Shown here: positions 10,901 through 18,099 of the stretch, in pieces
Layout: each line of letters opens with the position of its first letter
How positions within the stretch are numbered: position 1 is the first letter of the stretch
Source: Pycnococcus provasolii
Taxonomy: Eukaryota; Chlorophyta; Pseudoscourfieldiophyceae; Pseudoscourfieldiales
NCBI GenBank assembly: GCA_049487715.1
Contig: CP150570.1
Coordinates: 1-64,000 of the forward strand
Length of the DNA stretch: 64,000 nucleotides
Direction of reading: 5' to 3'
Made by a program: the position numbers and the translations under genes
Notes under the pieces: generated by a model
Told to the model about the DNA's origin: nothing
Databases searched by the model: none
Seen by the model: the letters and a program-made list of their open reading frames with translations, nothing else

Positions 10901-11876
10901 CTCTCAGCGTTCCGACGCGGGTACCGTCATTCTCCTTGCGCATGTCCTTTCGGCTTGGCAAGTTTGCCCACGTCTGCGCCGGCATGCTGCCCGGATTGCC
11001 TTCGTCAGCATCCGAGTACACCGCCAGCGAGCCGTCTTGGTCTGCACGAGCAGCCTCGTGCTGCTGCTGCTGCTGCTGCTGACGCGCGCCGTGCGCGTTG
11101 TTCAGCGGCGCGCTGGACGTTCCAAACACGCCTTGACCGAACCGCCTGTCGTTCAAGTCAGGATCCTCCTCCTCGGTCGTCCGCTGAGGCTGCTCACCGC
11201 TCGCCACCTGCTTTTGAATGCGCCTTGCCATCCGTCCCTGGAAGGCGTCGTACTTGGACTGCAGTCTTTCGGCAGGCTTCGCGCCAGCCTCGATCCCGCG
11301 GCGGTAGAGTTCGTCAACACGCTTGTAGTCCTTTTTGAATTCGTAGAAGACAGCCGCCGCCTCGTAGTAGAGCGCGTGCGTCTGTCCGATGTTGTTCACC
11401 TCGCAGAACTTGAAGATGTCCCTCGCATCTTCGACGCACTCGGCGTACAGCACCCACACGCGCAGGAACCTGACATCGTCTCTGTAGTTTCTTTTCGAGA
11501 ACGTCAGCAGTTCTCGCGTGCACTTTTCGAGTATGGGCAGGAGTTCCGCCTTTTGCGTGGTAGCAAAGTTCTCCTGCGTCCACTTGACGAACTTGAGCCA
11601 CGTCGCTAGTGGGTCGTCGGACGTATCTTCCGCGAGACTTTTCAAGTACGCGTCTCTTTCCCGAACGAGCGCCGAGTTCGCTTCGGACGACGCGGACTTG
11701 TCCTCGTCTCGCGCGGCGAGAAGTGCGAGAGAAGCCGCTTTTCTCCCAGCTTTCGCGGGTTGGAAGTTCTCCTTGGAGTCTTCCCAGGCATGCACATGCA
11801 CGGCAGCATCCATGTCTGGGAAACCAGAAGCATCGTGAACCAATCCTAACCCATCAGAAGAAGAAGGAGGCGCCAT
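7968..11876 (-). CDS. BUB1: BUB1/MAD3-type spindle checkpoint kinase (MadBUB)
   Basis: 1302 residues from ATG 11876; the in-frame extension upstream lacks an ATG in a sensible place. The order is: KEN box (residues 35-37), MAD/BUB1 TPR-like domain (~75-220), a poly-Gln stretch, then an ABBA-KEN-ABBA cassette (LAVYSDA ~284-290, KEN 314-316, IDLYVDD shortly after). A long acidic disordered region carries further ABBA-like motifs (LEVYDD, LAVFADD, FGVFDEN, FEVFDD). The C-terminal kinase has GTGSYASVY, AIKVQ, HGDVKPDN and a DYG instead of DFG. One protein keeps both the Mad3/BubR1 parts (KEN, ABBA: APC/C-Cdc20 inhibition) and an apparently active kinase (BUB1: histone H2A phosphorylation). This is the ancestral, unduplicated arrangement. 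It acts at kinetochores in mitosis. Confidence 0.93.
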   Translation of the reverse strand: MAPPSSSDGLGLVHDASGFPDMDAAVHVHAWEDSKENFQPAKAGRKAASLALLAARDEDKSASSEANSALVRERDAYLKSLAEDTSDDPLATWLKFVKWTQENFATTQKAELLPILEKCTRELLTFSKRNYRDDVRFLRVWVLYAECVEDARDIFKFCEVNNIGQTHALYYEAAAVFYEFKKDYKRVDELYRRGIEAGAKPAERLQSKYDAFQGRMARRIQKQVASGEQPQRTTEEEDPDLNDRRFGQGVFGTSSAPLNNAHGARQQQQQQQHEAARADQDGSLAVYSDADEGNPGSMPAQTWANLPSRKDMRKENDGTRVGTLRGGNSRAGAGTFMPASSTAPSSSSIDLYVDDEFQRAEDAFADNASAHPAGRALTLRERLDGKVERSVEDIQANPLRNHLSAPKAGSSKNVAPSAPAPAQEKLGYDPNLLQGEDGEEACFEENRAALWLANNGAASVPAQNSGDSGDGVLEVYDDSIAGADDMNVSPAAPDKIDDDGGDAAHLQSQGQQEELDLDAAPAAADMEDNTTVLPPRALFQDCDDTVSLPRRNPRAVAEEDATLCTREAFANVLSVFSEELPSELKAERGAGAAISGSASRGAGGMPSIAQPTSLAVFADDDFVVADGSASATPAMALSFGVFDENADKDEVAADPPPRAARAPLSVVREERLDTSSMDVDASQPAEYDDNCENAAPSDVAPRALSPRCLDDPGVEGHVLQPLSPSRRGVLNAVEEPAPAADSLPGDENVEMPSAEVLMADAAAAGAAALDDSFEVFDDGTGDADVDVGLVGSVGPSTAVAVGSFVQANLAGDSTVELAEPSLAAPAVLASMCPSMTPPSARARRRSSIGGGGGGGGAAAMAAAVAATTPVGAVECTPDAGADDELANAFDHCDPSFREGLLRELDPPLAQRGDVFVHVKESDGTGGEPQGLSAALRRARQAPGTSAPGSVPPRGGTVGGGVVEFEGQPWLVGGMLGTGSYASVYSARLLTAEEGVLSPTQLMAFEVDSDETMEGSQDSGMDDDVRRAIKVQHGTDAALGAWEFYTLREIQSRLRMERDNIAVKGCAMHLQGAFPRARALHVSDDGLLSVLCLSRHTGGTVQDLVNVHLASGRRLDESLACFYAIELLSSVAALHSQGIAHGDVKPDNILLRGGGSRDGQPDGEWEDWDASTRQGAWMGTGIVLCDYGRSADLLSVPMDVAGALMADDALGIADVIHVLLHGTYLEPEQDTERGVWRPKQACRRYQKGWLWDSVFEQLLNPPEDGPNLDQIKTQLEEALTNEVGAPKKVRLSLMKASIALQQG

Positions 11877-12472
11877 GATATGACACAAAAAGGCAGAGAA
11901 GGCGCGGAGAGGAATGAAGAATGGAGGGAGGAGGGGGCGGAAAAAGGGGCAACGCAACGGTCAATAAAATCAGACAAAAGAGAAATAGACTACCCTATGG
12001 AGTCGGGGGAAATGGTCCAGCAACCCTCCCTTTTCGCCTCATTCCCCGCGTGTTTTCCCTCATTATTATTCACAAGCATCTGTCATCTGTCCCCAAAGCC
12101 GTTTGAATTAACAATACAGGTCACAGGTATGTACGGGGGGGTGGTTCTGAATGGGGGTTCTGAATATCTGTTCAGAATGGGGGTTCTAACTTCTAAGCTT
12201 AACTTCTAAGAGGTACAGTACAGTATACGAACTAGGATACTTAGGATAGTTATTACGGTAGCAGCGGGAAGACACATCAGGCATACCTCTCAGTTACCCA
12301 GTTATGTACCACGTGTCCACGTGTGACAATATGAGTCTATGCACAGTAATATTCCCGATGCATGTAGAGTACGGTACAGGTACTTACAGGTACAGGTACA
12401 GGTACAGGTACAGAACTACAGTGCAGATACGAGGATGATTATGTATAAGTCTATAATAATTAATTTTAGCAA
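11877..12472. other. Intergenic, BUB1 upstream / GBP downstream
   Basis: About 0.6 kb between the BUB1 start and the stop of the next minus-strand gene. It holds the BUB1 promoter and the 3' region of the GBP-like gene. The visible structure is a short GTACAG tandem run at about 12374-12412 and a duplicated TGGGGGTTCTGA phrase near 12150-12190. Nothing else is recognised. Confidence 0.55.
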
Positions 12473-14386
12473 TCAAACGCTCGCGCGGGTGCTCTTGGGC
12501 TTCGAGCCGAACCTCAGGCACGCGTAAGCGAGCCGGCCGACGCGACCGCCGCAGCAGCCGAGTGCGTGCACAAACCGGTACACCGTCGCGCGAAAGCTAC
12601 CTAGCAGCAAAAGCGCTAGCAAGGTTATCGTCACAAACGGATGGATCGCCACGCACTCCCACGCAACGCTCACGAAAAACCAGAAGCGAGTCTCGTACAG
12701 AGAAGGCGCGCCAATCGTGCTGCCCAAGAAAGTCGTCGCGTGAGGGTACGCCCATAGCAACAGCGCGCTCAGCCACGCGGCAGACTCGAGCAACCAAGAT
12801 CGCCACGCGCAGCGCGTGAAGATTGCCATGCTGACGAGAGCGCCGAGAGCGCGCGCGTGCAGCTGCTCGTTGTATGCGACGAGAAGGTGCTCGCGCGTCC
12901 CTCTGCGCCTCTCCTCTAGACGACCTTGGTGATAAGAACGACGTGGGCCCTTGCACTTGACGTCGAACGTCGACGACATGCACGAAGCAATTCCCGCGTC
13001 GAAGCGTGCCTTCGACAGAAGCACGCCAACGCTCGAAAGACTGTCCATCGCCTGCTCGCACTGCAAGGCAGCAGCCTCGCATCCCGACGTGCTCATGAGC
13101 GCGTTGTGCTCGCGGCATGCATCCGCGTGCTCATTTACGCGGCTGAGCAGGCGAGCACTGACGCCGGACGTGCCGAACCTTCTGCTCAGGTAACACGTTT
13201 CCACCGCCGTGGCATTTGCCGCGGAAATGCGCGCCTCCAGCACGTCCGTCTCGAGCGGAAAGCCACCCGCGCCGCGAACCTCTGTGCGGAACGCATCCGA
13301 GCAAACGTCCACAAGCTCGTGGTTGAATGCCTCGACGAGATTTCGACTCCAGCTCGGAAGCTCGGTATCTGACAGCGCCTCGACAACGCGCTCAATCAAC
13401 GTCGCAAGTGCCTTGCCGTCCATAGCCGAATCACGGAGAATGGCCAGACGTCGAGGCTGCGAGGCTGCGCGCGATCGAATGTCGTGGCGCAGGTCATGCA
13501 TCTGGGTCACGTACGTCGAGTCAAGCTGATCGTCGGTAAGCTCACACAGTCGCGTCCGATCAACGTGAGGTTGCCTCAGTCCGCGGCCTATGTGCTCCCA
13601 CCCAAGCGAACGTAGGCTCAGCCGCACATCATTCAGTTGCGCGAGGTCGCGGTTGTTGTCGGGGTTGGCGTGCTTAGCGAGCGCCGTGTCCACAGCCTGC
13701 TGCACGGTAGACCCTTCGAGAAAGTCGCGCTGGATGAGCCAATACAGCGTGCCTGGTGGGAATCCCTTGGACTGCAGTTTCGTTGCGCTCGTCTTGTTCG
13801 GCGCGACAAATTCCTTCGCGAGGTCCATGGCGAATGACAGCTTCATGATGTCACCCTCACGAACGCTCTCGGGTAGATTGTACACGAGCACGGAGCTGAC
13901 TGCGGCGGCAAAAGCGAAGAGACGGTCGTCGTAGTTTCCACTTCGTCCTGCGCTCTCAAATCCCTCCGTGTCGATGTAGAACACGCGCGTCGCGGGCTCT
14001 GCACTCGCGTCGGCGTCGGCGTCGGCGTCGGCGGTGACCGCCTCGCTCCAGATCCACGCGCCCTTTGTCTGCGTTTCTCTCCTATGTCCGACGCCAAATC
14101 CTTCGTCGCAGGGTACACCCAGCAATCGGTTGAGCAGAAAGCTCTTCCCACTTCGGTACGGCCCAATAACGCTCACGAGACTGACGGGCACGCCGTCTGG
14201 CGATCTCCGCAAAACGTCGAGACCCCGTGAATCCGCCTGCAACCTCGTGTGGTCGTCCGTCGGCGCGACGAGTCGGATCGGCTCGCCAACACGAGTTGCA
14301 CTTACCAGGGCGCAGTGCTGTGGCCATAAGCAGTGCAAGATAGCGACGAGGATGAGCCACCGTAACCAGCCATGGCTAGCGGCCAT
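12473..14386 (-). CDS. Guanylate-binding-protein-like GTPase with signal peptide and C-terminal membrane segments
   Basis: 637 residues, ATG at 14386. The N-terminus is a hydrophobic leader (LILVAILHCLW) typical of a signal peptide. The GB1/RHD3-type G domain shows the P-loop GPYRSGKSFLLN, a switch Thr in ETQTKGAW, DTEGF and the RD base-recognition motif (WLIQRDF). A helical middle region follows. The C-terminal ~120 residues hold two or three hydrophobic segments (SWLLESAAWLSALLLW; FWFFVSVAW; FVTITLLALLLLGSF) and a basic tail. The family covers GBPs, atlastins and RHD3, dynamin-like GTPases that oligomerise on membranes. With a signal peptide, the G domain would be luminal or extracellular, unlike cytosolic atlastin. 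An Ala-Asp dipeptide run is encoded by a GCGTCG repeat. Confidence 0.85.
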   Translation of the reverse strand: MAASHGWLRWLILVAILHCLWPQHCALVSATRVGEPIRLVAPTDDHTRLQADSRGLDVLRRSPDGVPVSLVSVIGPYRSGKSFLLNRLLGVPCDEGFGVGHRRETQTKGAWIWSEAVTADADADADASAEPATRVFYIDTEGFESAGRSGNYDDRLFAFAAAVSSVLVYNLPESVREGDIMKLSFAMDLAKEFVAPNKTSATKLQSKGFPPGTLYWLIQRDFLEGSTVQQAVDTALAKHANPDNNRDLAQLNDVRLSLRSLGWEHIGRGLRQPHVDRTRLCELTDDQLDSTYVTQMHDLRHDIRSRAASQPRRLAILRDSAMDGKALATLIERVVEALSDTELPSWSRNLVEAFNHELVDVCSDAFRTEVRGAGGFPLETDVLEARISAANATAVETCYLSRRFGTSGVSARLLSRVNEHADACREHNALMSTSGCEAAALQCEQAMDSLSSVGVLLSKARFDAGIASCMSSTFDVKCKGPRRSYHQGRLEERRRGTREHLLVAYNEQLHARALGALVSMAIFTRCAWRSWLLESAAWLSALLLWAYPHATTFLGSTIGAPSLYETRFWFFVSVAWECVAIHPFVTITLLALLLLGSFRATVYRFVHALGCCGGRVGRLAYACLRFGSKPKSTRASV

Positions 14387-14470
14387 GGCAAGGCGCTTTT
14401 CTTTCTCGCCTTGTGTGTGGCTACCGGCAAGGCCACAACGACCGGAGGGGAAGCAAAGGCGCGGAAGGAA

Positions 14471-14490
14471 CCCTAACCCTAACCCTAACC
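14471..14490. repeat. Interstitial telomeric repeat
   Basis: Just over three CCCTAA units, 85 bp upstream of the GBP-like start codon and five bases before the 170-bp direct repeat of the mobile-element cluster. It may mark an old double-strand-break repair junction or act as a telobox-type promoter element for the minus-strand gene. Confidence 0.85.
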
Positions 14491-14494
14491 TGGG

Positions 14495-14664
14495 AAATCT
14501 TCAGTTCTACTTGTTTAATTGGGGGTTTTGATTGGGGGGAGTCGCTCGCGCAGCTGGTTCTGGGCGGCCGCCCTGCGGGTCTCGAGACCCTCCGGCGGCC
14601 TCTCCCTTAAGGCTGCTCGCGCGTATCCACTCTTGCTGTTGGTTGCTTGCTTCGCAAACAACCT
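14495..14664 (+). repeat. 170-bp direct repeat, left copy
   Basis: Identical to 16532-16701 apart from one G/T change in a G run. It contains a 14-bp perfect palindrome (GGGTCTCGAGACCC) inside a GCCGCC/GGCGGC hairpin. It ends with a second hairpin (GGTTGCTTGC / GCAAACAACC). The pair brackets about 1.9 kb of retroelement and recombinase debris, so these may be terminal repeats of an element or of a small dispersed unit. Confidence 0.85.
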
Positions 14665-14923
14665 AACAGCCGCACTACACACGAGTAGTGGGAGGTCGAA
14701 CACACGCCGAACGCGTCTTCGAGGGACGTAGTTCGTGTACCGAAACGGTCTGAGTATCTACGCTTAGATCGAAACATCAGCAACCTTCGATTGGAAGTTT
14801 ACTGTTGGATTCTTAATCGATTGATTAATGGGTGACGCGCCGAACGAACTCGAGGTTCTGGAAGCTCGTCGCGAAATATTGCAGTTGGAGATTGCGCTAG
14901 CGCAGTGTAGTAGGTAGTAGACC

Positions 14924-15532
14924 TTATCGAACGAAGTACGTAAGGAAAAGTTTTCCAGCTTGGTCGCCGGTAACAGTATCCATCGTTTTGATGAAGACAG
15001 CAAACTTGGAAAATCGACAGACGATGACCAAGAGGTAGTTGAATCCACTTGTAGTTTCATGCACTTTGAGATAGTCAATCGTAATTTCACGGAATGGCGC
15101 TCCCGCTGGTGGAACTGGGAGCAATGGTGCGGCTGGCCGCTTGTTGCCTGGGTTGCAAAGTTGGCAAATTGGACAGCGTTTGATATATGCAGTCACGTAG
15201 GAAGCCAATCCCGGCCAGTAGAAGTAGCGCCTGACTAGTGTTATCGTGCGATCACGCCCCATATGTCCCGCGAAGGGGTGATCGTGACAAGTCTTCACAA
15301 TGAGTTGACGGAGGTCAGGTAACTCAGGTATGTAAAGCGCTCGCGCGACCACATTAGATTGATAGTAGAGATAACCATTATGAACGATATAATTTTTCGG
15401 TGGTTGTTGCAGCATCTTCTGATACGAAGGATCATCAAGAATTTTTGGAACAAAGGTCGTCCAAGTATAAAACCAAACCATGTATGGCCCAATCTCAGGA
15501 CGGTAGAGACACCGTTCAAGAGTGGGTCCATA
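14924..15532 (-). pseudogene. Ty3/gypsy-type integrase fragment
   Basis: The minus-strand frame encodes an H2C2 zinc-binding module (HDHPFAGHMGRDRT, then CPICQLC) followed by the start of the rve catalytic core. The first Asp is visible in REITIDYLKV and a DRFSKF-like VCRFSKFAVF follows. The frame stops at 14924, before the second catalytic Asp (S-D-x-G) and the Glu. The remaining core and all upstream pol domains are absent. The 5' end dissolves into a low-complexity T/C stretch next to a telomeric repeat at 15591. This is a dead remnant of an LTR retrotransposon. Confidence 0.85.
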
Positions 15533-15590
15533 AACAAAAAGAAAGAAACCAAGAAAAGAAAAGGAAAATCCAAAGAAACCAAAGAAAAGA

Positions 15591-15606
15591 GTTAGGGTTA
15601 GGGTTA
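15591..15606. repeat. Short interstitial TTAGGG run
   Basis: About 2.5 units of TTAGGG sit exactly between the minus-strand integrase fragment and the plus-strand recombinase fragment. The two unrelated mobile-element pieces appear to have been joined at telomeric sequence. Confidence 0.8.
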
Positions 15607-15746
15607 ACCGTAACACGCAGGAGCGCCGCGCAGCTGCAGAAGCAGAGCAGAAGGGCAGGAAGACTTCTTCGTCGCGAACAAGGGGCCGCGCACCGTCATT
15701 ACGAAGGAGACGGCCGACGCCAGGCCGCAGAACGGTCACCTGGCCG

Positions 15747-16157
15747 GTGACCACGACGTGGCAAATGCTGGGACGAATGCTCCTGCGCTACGACCGGATG
15801 CGCCGTCGGGTGTGCTCGCGTGCGACGTACTTCTTCAACCTTGGTGAGAAGGCACGTGGCGACGCGTTTGCACGCTGGCTGCCGGTGGCGCTGAGAGCTG
15901 TAGGAGCTGCAGCCCCGCCCAACGGACATTACGCTCCCAAGAGCTTCCGCTCTGGGTTCGCGTCCGCGGTGACCGCGATGAACGTCTCGCCCGATCGACG
16001 TAACTACATCGCGGGCTGGGCTGCCAACTCGCATGCGGTCGGCACTCACTACGTCGACAACAGTGTCGTCGTTGACGACGCCGCCCGCTTCCTTTTTGGC
16101 CACCTCATCGGCTTGCCGCCGCCTCCTTGGAGGTGCCTGTCGCGCTTCGCGCCTTGA
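15747..16157 (+). pseudogene. Tyrosine recombinase C-terminal fragment (DIRS/Crypton-like)
   Basis: The open frame carries a C-terminal tyrosine-recombinase pattern: KSFRSGFASA (the H/K-x-x-R box), IAGWAANS (the Trp-containing box) and GTHYVDNSV with the presumptive nucleophilic Tyr. There is no ATG at a plausible position, and a better protein reading seems to switch frame near 15740, so the piece is truncated and probably frameshifted. DIRS retroelements and Cryptons use such recombinases, while LTR elements use the DDE integrase seen next door. The two pieces therefore come from different elements. Downstream, 16205-16465 holds imperfect repeats of ACGCGTCATGACGCC with several palindromes, possibly element ends. 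Confidence 0.6.
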
Positions 16158-16531
16158 GCTCGCCGCTGGCCAATTTGCGTCACGATTGTGACACTCGTTC
16201 TCCTCTTTATACATGGCGTAAACGTTACGCGTAAAACTTACTTGACCGTACGCGTCACTGACGCGTCATGACGCCCCCCTCGCCGGCTGACGCCCGCACG
16301 TGCGGGGAATTGGGGGTTCAACCGCCTTGGTCGGGGAATTTGGTCGGGGATTGGTTTAGGGGTTTGTCGGCGCCGAAAACCGTCACACGTGACGCGTAAA
16401 ACGTTACTTGACGCGTGACGCGTCACGTGACGCGTCATGACGCCCCCCCCTCCGGCGTGACGGCGTAAATGCCCATCTATACTCCTCTTCGTGGAGATAC
16501 GTGACTATGATGGCAATACTGGCCCCCCCTA

Positions 16532-16701
16532 AAATCTTCAGTTCTACTTGTTTAATTGGGGTTTTTGATTGGGGGGAGTCGCTCGCGCAGCTGGTTCTGG
16601 GCGGCCGCCCTGCGGGTCTCGAGACCCTCCGGCGGCCTCTCCCTTAAGGCTGCTCGCGCGTATCCACTCTTGCTGTTGGTTGCTTGCTTCGCAAACAACC
16701 T
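16532..16701 (+). repeat. 170-bp direct repeat, right copy
   Basis: Second copy of the 14495-14664 repeat, same orientation, one base different. It is immediately preceded by a 24-bp sequence (16511-16534) that recurs at 16864-16887, so a 353-bp block ending just after it is itself bracketed by direct repeats. Confidence 0.85.
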
Positions 16702-16730
16702 CCCACCCTCCCTCCCTGTTGACTATGGTT

Positions 16731-16867
16731 GGTTACTGGAGCAGGAGACCTACTTTTGGTTTTAATTTCGGTTTGTGTAAAAGATGACCTTCATTGGCCG
16801 GTTACTGGAGCAGGAGACCTACTTTTGGTTTTAATTTCGGTTTGTGTAAAAGATGACCTTCATTGGC
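16731..16867 (+). repeat. Two-copy 69-bp tandem repeat
   Basis: Two nearly identical units begin with GGTTACTGGAGCAGG at 16731 and 16800. They lie between the right 170-bp repeat and the second copy of the 24-bp bracket. No coding potential is recognised. The sequence 16868-16960 is pyrimidine-rich and otherwise plain. Confidence 0.85.
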
Positions 16868-16960
16868 AATACTGGCCCCCCCTAAAACCTTGTTTCTTTT
16901 CTCTCGCTTCCTTTCCTCTTTACACGTCACCCTTCTGCCTGTTCCTCTTACACCTCATGA

Positions 16961-17178
16961 TGCATGGTTGGTGGCGCTGGCGACGACATCAACGAAAACA
17001 AGTCGCAACCGGAGCCCTCACTACGCCAACGAAAGCGCCCTGATAGAGTGATATAGCCTTCGAAATCACTTGCGCCATGAACAAAAACGCGCAATGAATG
17101 GCACTGGTGAAAGTGAATGATGTGAATGGACGACCGTTGGACAAACTAATGTGCAACTTCATTACTGAATGAGGGATC
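16961..17178 (-). repeat. Dispersed 3'-flank repeat, copy 2
   Basis: Matches 994-1226 over its whole length with scattered substitutions and a short deletion. On the minus strand it starts a few bases beyond the candidate SECIS of the rhodanese gene, again in sense orientation downstream of a gene. Confidence 0.85.
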
Positions 17179-17183
17179 TCAAC

Positions 17184-17257
17184 TTCAGCCTGCCGACGTG
17201 CCGCTCCTTTTGGTTCTATGGGCAGATGCTGTATGCTTTTCACGTGCGGTGGCGTCA
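17184..17257 (-). promoter_or_regulatory. Candidate SECIS element
   Basis: The minus strand, about 160 nt past the TAG of the rhodanese gene, can fold with a SECIS-like core. The 5' TGAC (17257-17254) faces 3' TGAA (17187-17184), giving the non-canonical G-A/A-G quartet. Between them a helix of GCC/GGC, CCG/CGG and ACGTG/CACGT forms (11 pairs with a small internal loop and a bulge). The apical loop opens with AAAA, as the conserved unpaired AA requires. The loop is about 40 nt, longer than usual, and the helix below the quartet is weak. Found by eye; no covariance search was possible. Confidence 0.5.
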
Positions 17258-17415
17258 CAAACTGTTCGCATGGTTGGTGGTTTGGTCCAAATGGGGCAAA
17301 GCGCTCTCCGAAAAAGAAACGCCGATGTTCTGCGAATAAGGAAGGGCGTTAGGCAAAACGTCGAAAATGCGCCGTTTTCCTTGCACCTAAATATTCTCAA
17401 TAAAAGGTCAGGCAC

Positions 17416-17839
17416 CTAGCCTGAGTAAGCCGCCCATGCCTCGGGCTGCTTCGGTCCACCTCCGTTGAGCGCCTTCTTGCCAGCCGCTGTGAGCATCGCG
17501 CAGGCTCCCCCGGCGCGACCTCCCGACTGTCAGTGAACGATGAACGTGTCTCCAGACTCTGCCAACTTGGCGACTTCCTCTTCCGTCCAACCTCCCGCGT
17601 CACGCTTCCACTCGAGGACGACCGCGCCTGCCACGGTGGGGTTGCTTGCCTGTTATGTCAAATTGCAGGAGTGTGTTAAGGTTAGTGCAAATGTGAAATC
17701 TCGTGGGCGGCTCGTTATGACGTCCTTTGAAGCAGCCAACACTAACACTTACAATTTCCGCCTCGCCGCGTATGTCGACGACGACAGCGCCATTCGCCGC
17801 GGCCTCCGCGAGTTCGCTGGCGGAGGAGACTGCAGCCAT
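17416..17839 (-). CDS. Rhodanese-like protein with in-frame TGA at the catalytic cysteine (probable selenoprotein)
   Basis: Two exons, complement(17416..17649, 17753..17839), with a 103-bp phase-0 intron (GTAAGT..ACAG); 106 residues ending at TAG. Exon 1 reads MAAVSSASELAEAAANGAVV then VDIRGEAEI, the usual rhodanese opening. Exon 2 continues GAVVLEW..DTFIVH-TGA-QSGGRAGGACAML..ALNGGGP..W. In rhodaneses the residue after I-V-x-[HY] is the active-site Cys of the C-x-S-G-x-R loop. Here that codon alone is TGA (17532-17530), residue 69. Flanking coding sequence is intact on both sides, so selenocysteine is more likely than decay. A candidate SECIS lies downstream. Rhodaneses handle persulfide or selenium sulfur-transfer; no targeting peptide is seen, so the protein is probably cytosolic. 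It shares a 260-bp divergent promoter with the exostosin gene. Confidence 0.75.
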
Positions 17840-18099
17840 TCTTTCCTTCTTTCTTTCCTTCTGGTGGAATAAACAAACGGGAAGAGGAAAGGACGGACGG
17901 AACGCGGTGGGAAAAGAGTACCGGGTACAGGGGTGGAAAAGAAACAAACAAGAAACTGTCACCTTCAAAAAAGGCGACGGACTGCTGGTTTCCTGCTTAG
18001 GCTGCTAGTATCCGGGGATTCACTAAAGGTCGGGTACGGTTTTCCCTTTTCCCTCGCCCTACCCATATAGGCTTTAGTTTTTCTCGCCGCCTTGGATCG

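Noticed and set aside
14565-14664. Hairpins in the 170-bp repeat as a tRNA or small RNA gene
   Set aside because: No T-loop, D-loop or Pol III boxes fit the hairpins; they are simple palindromes.
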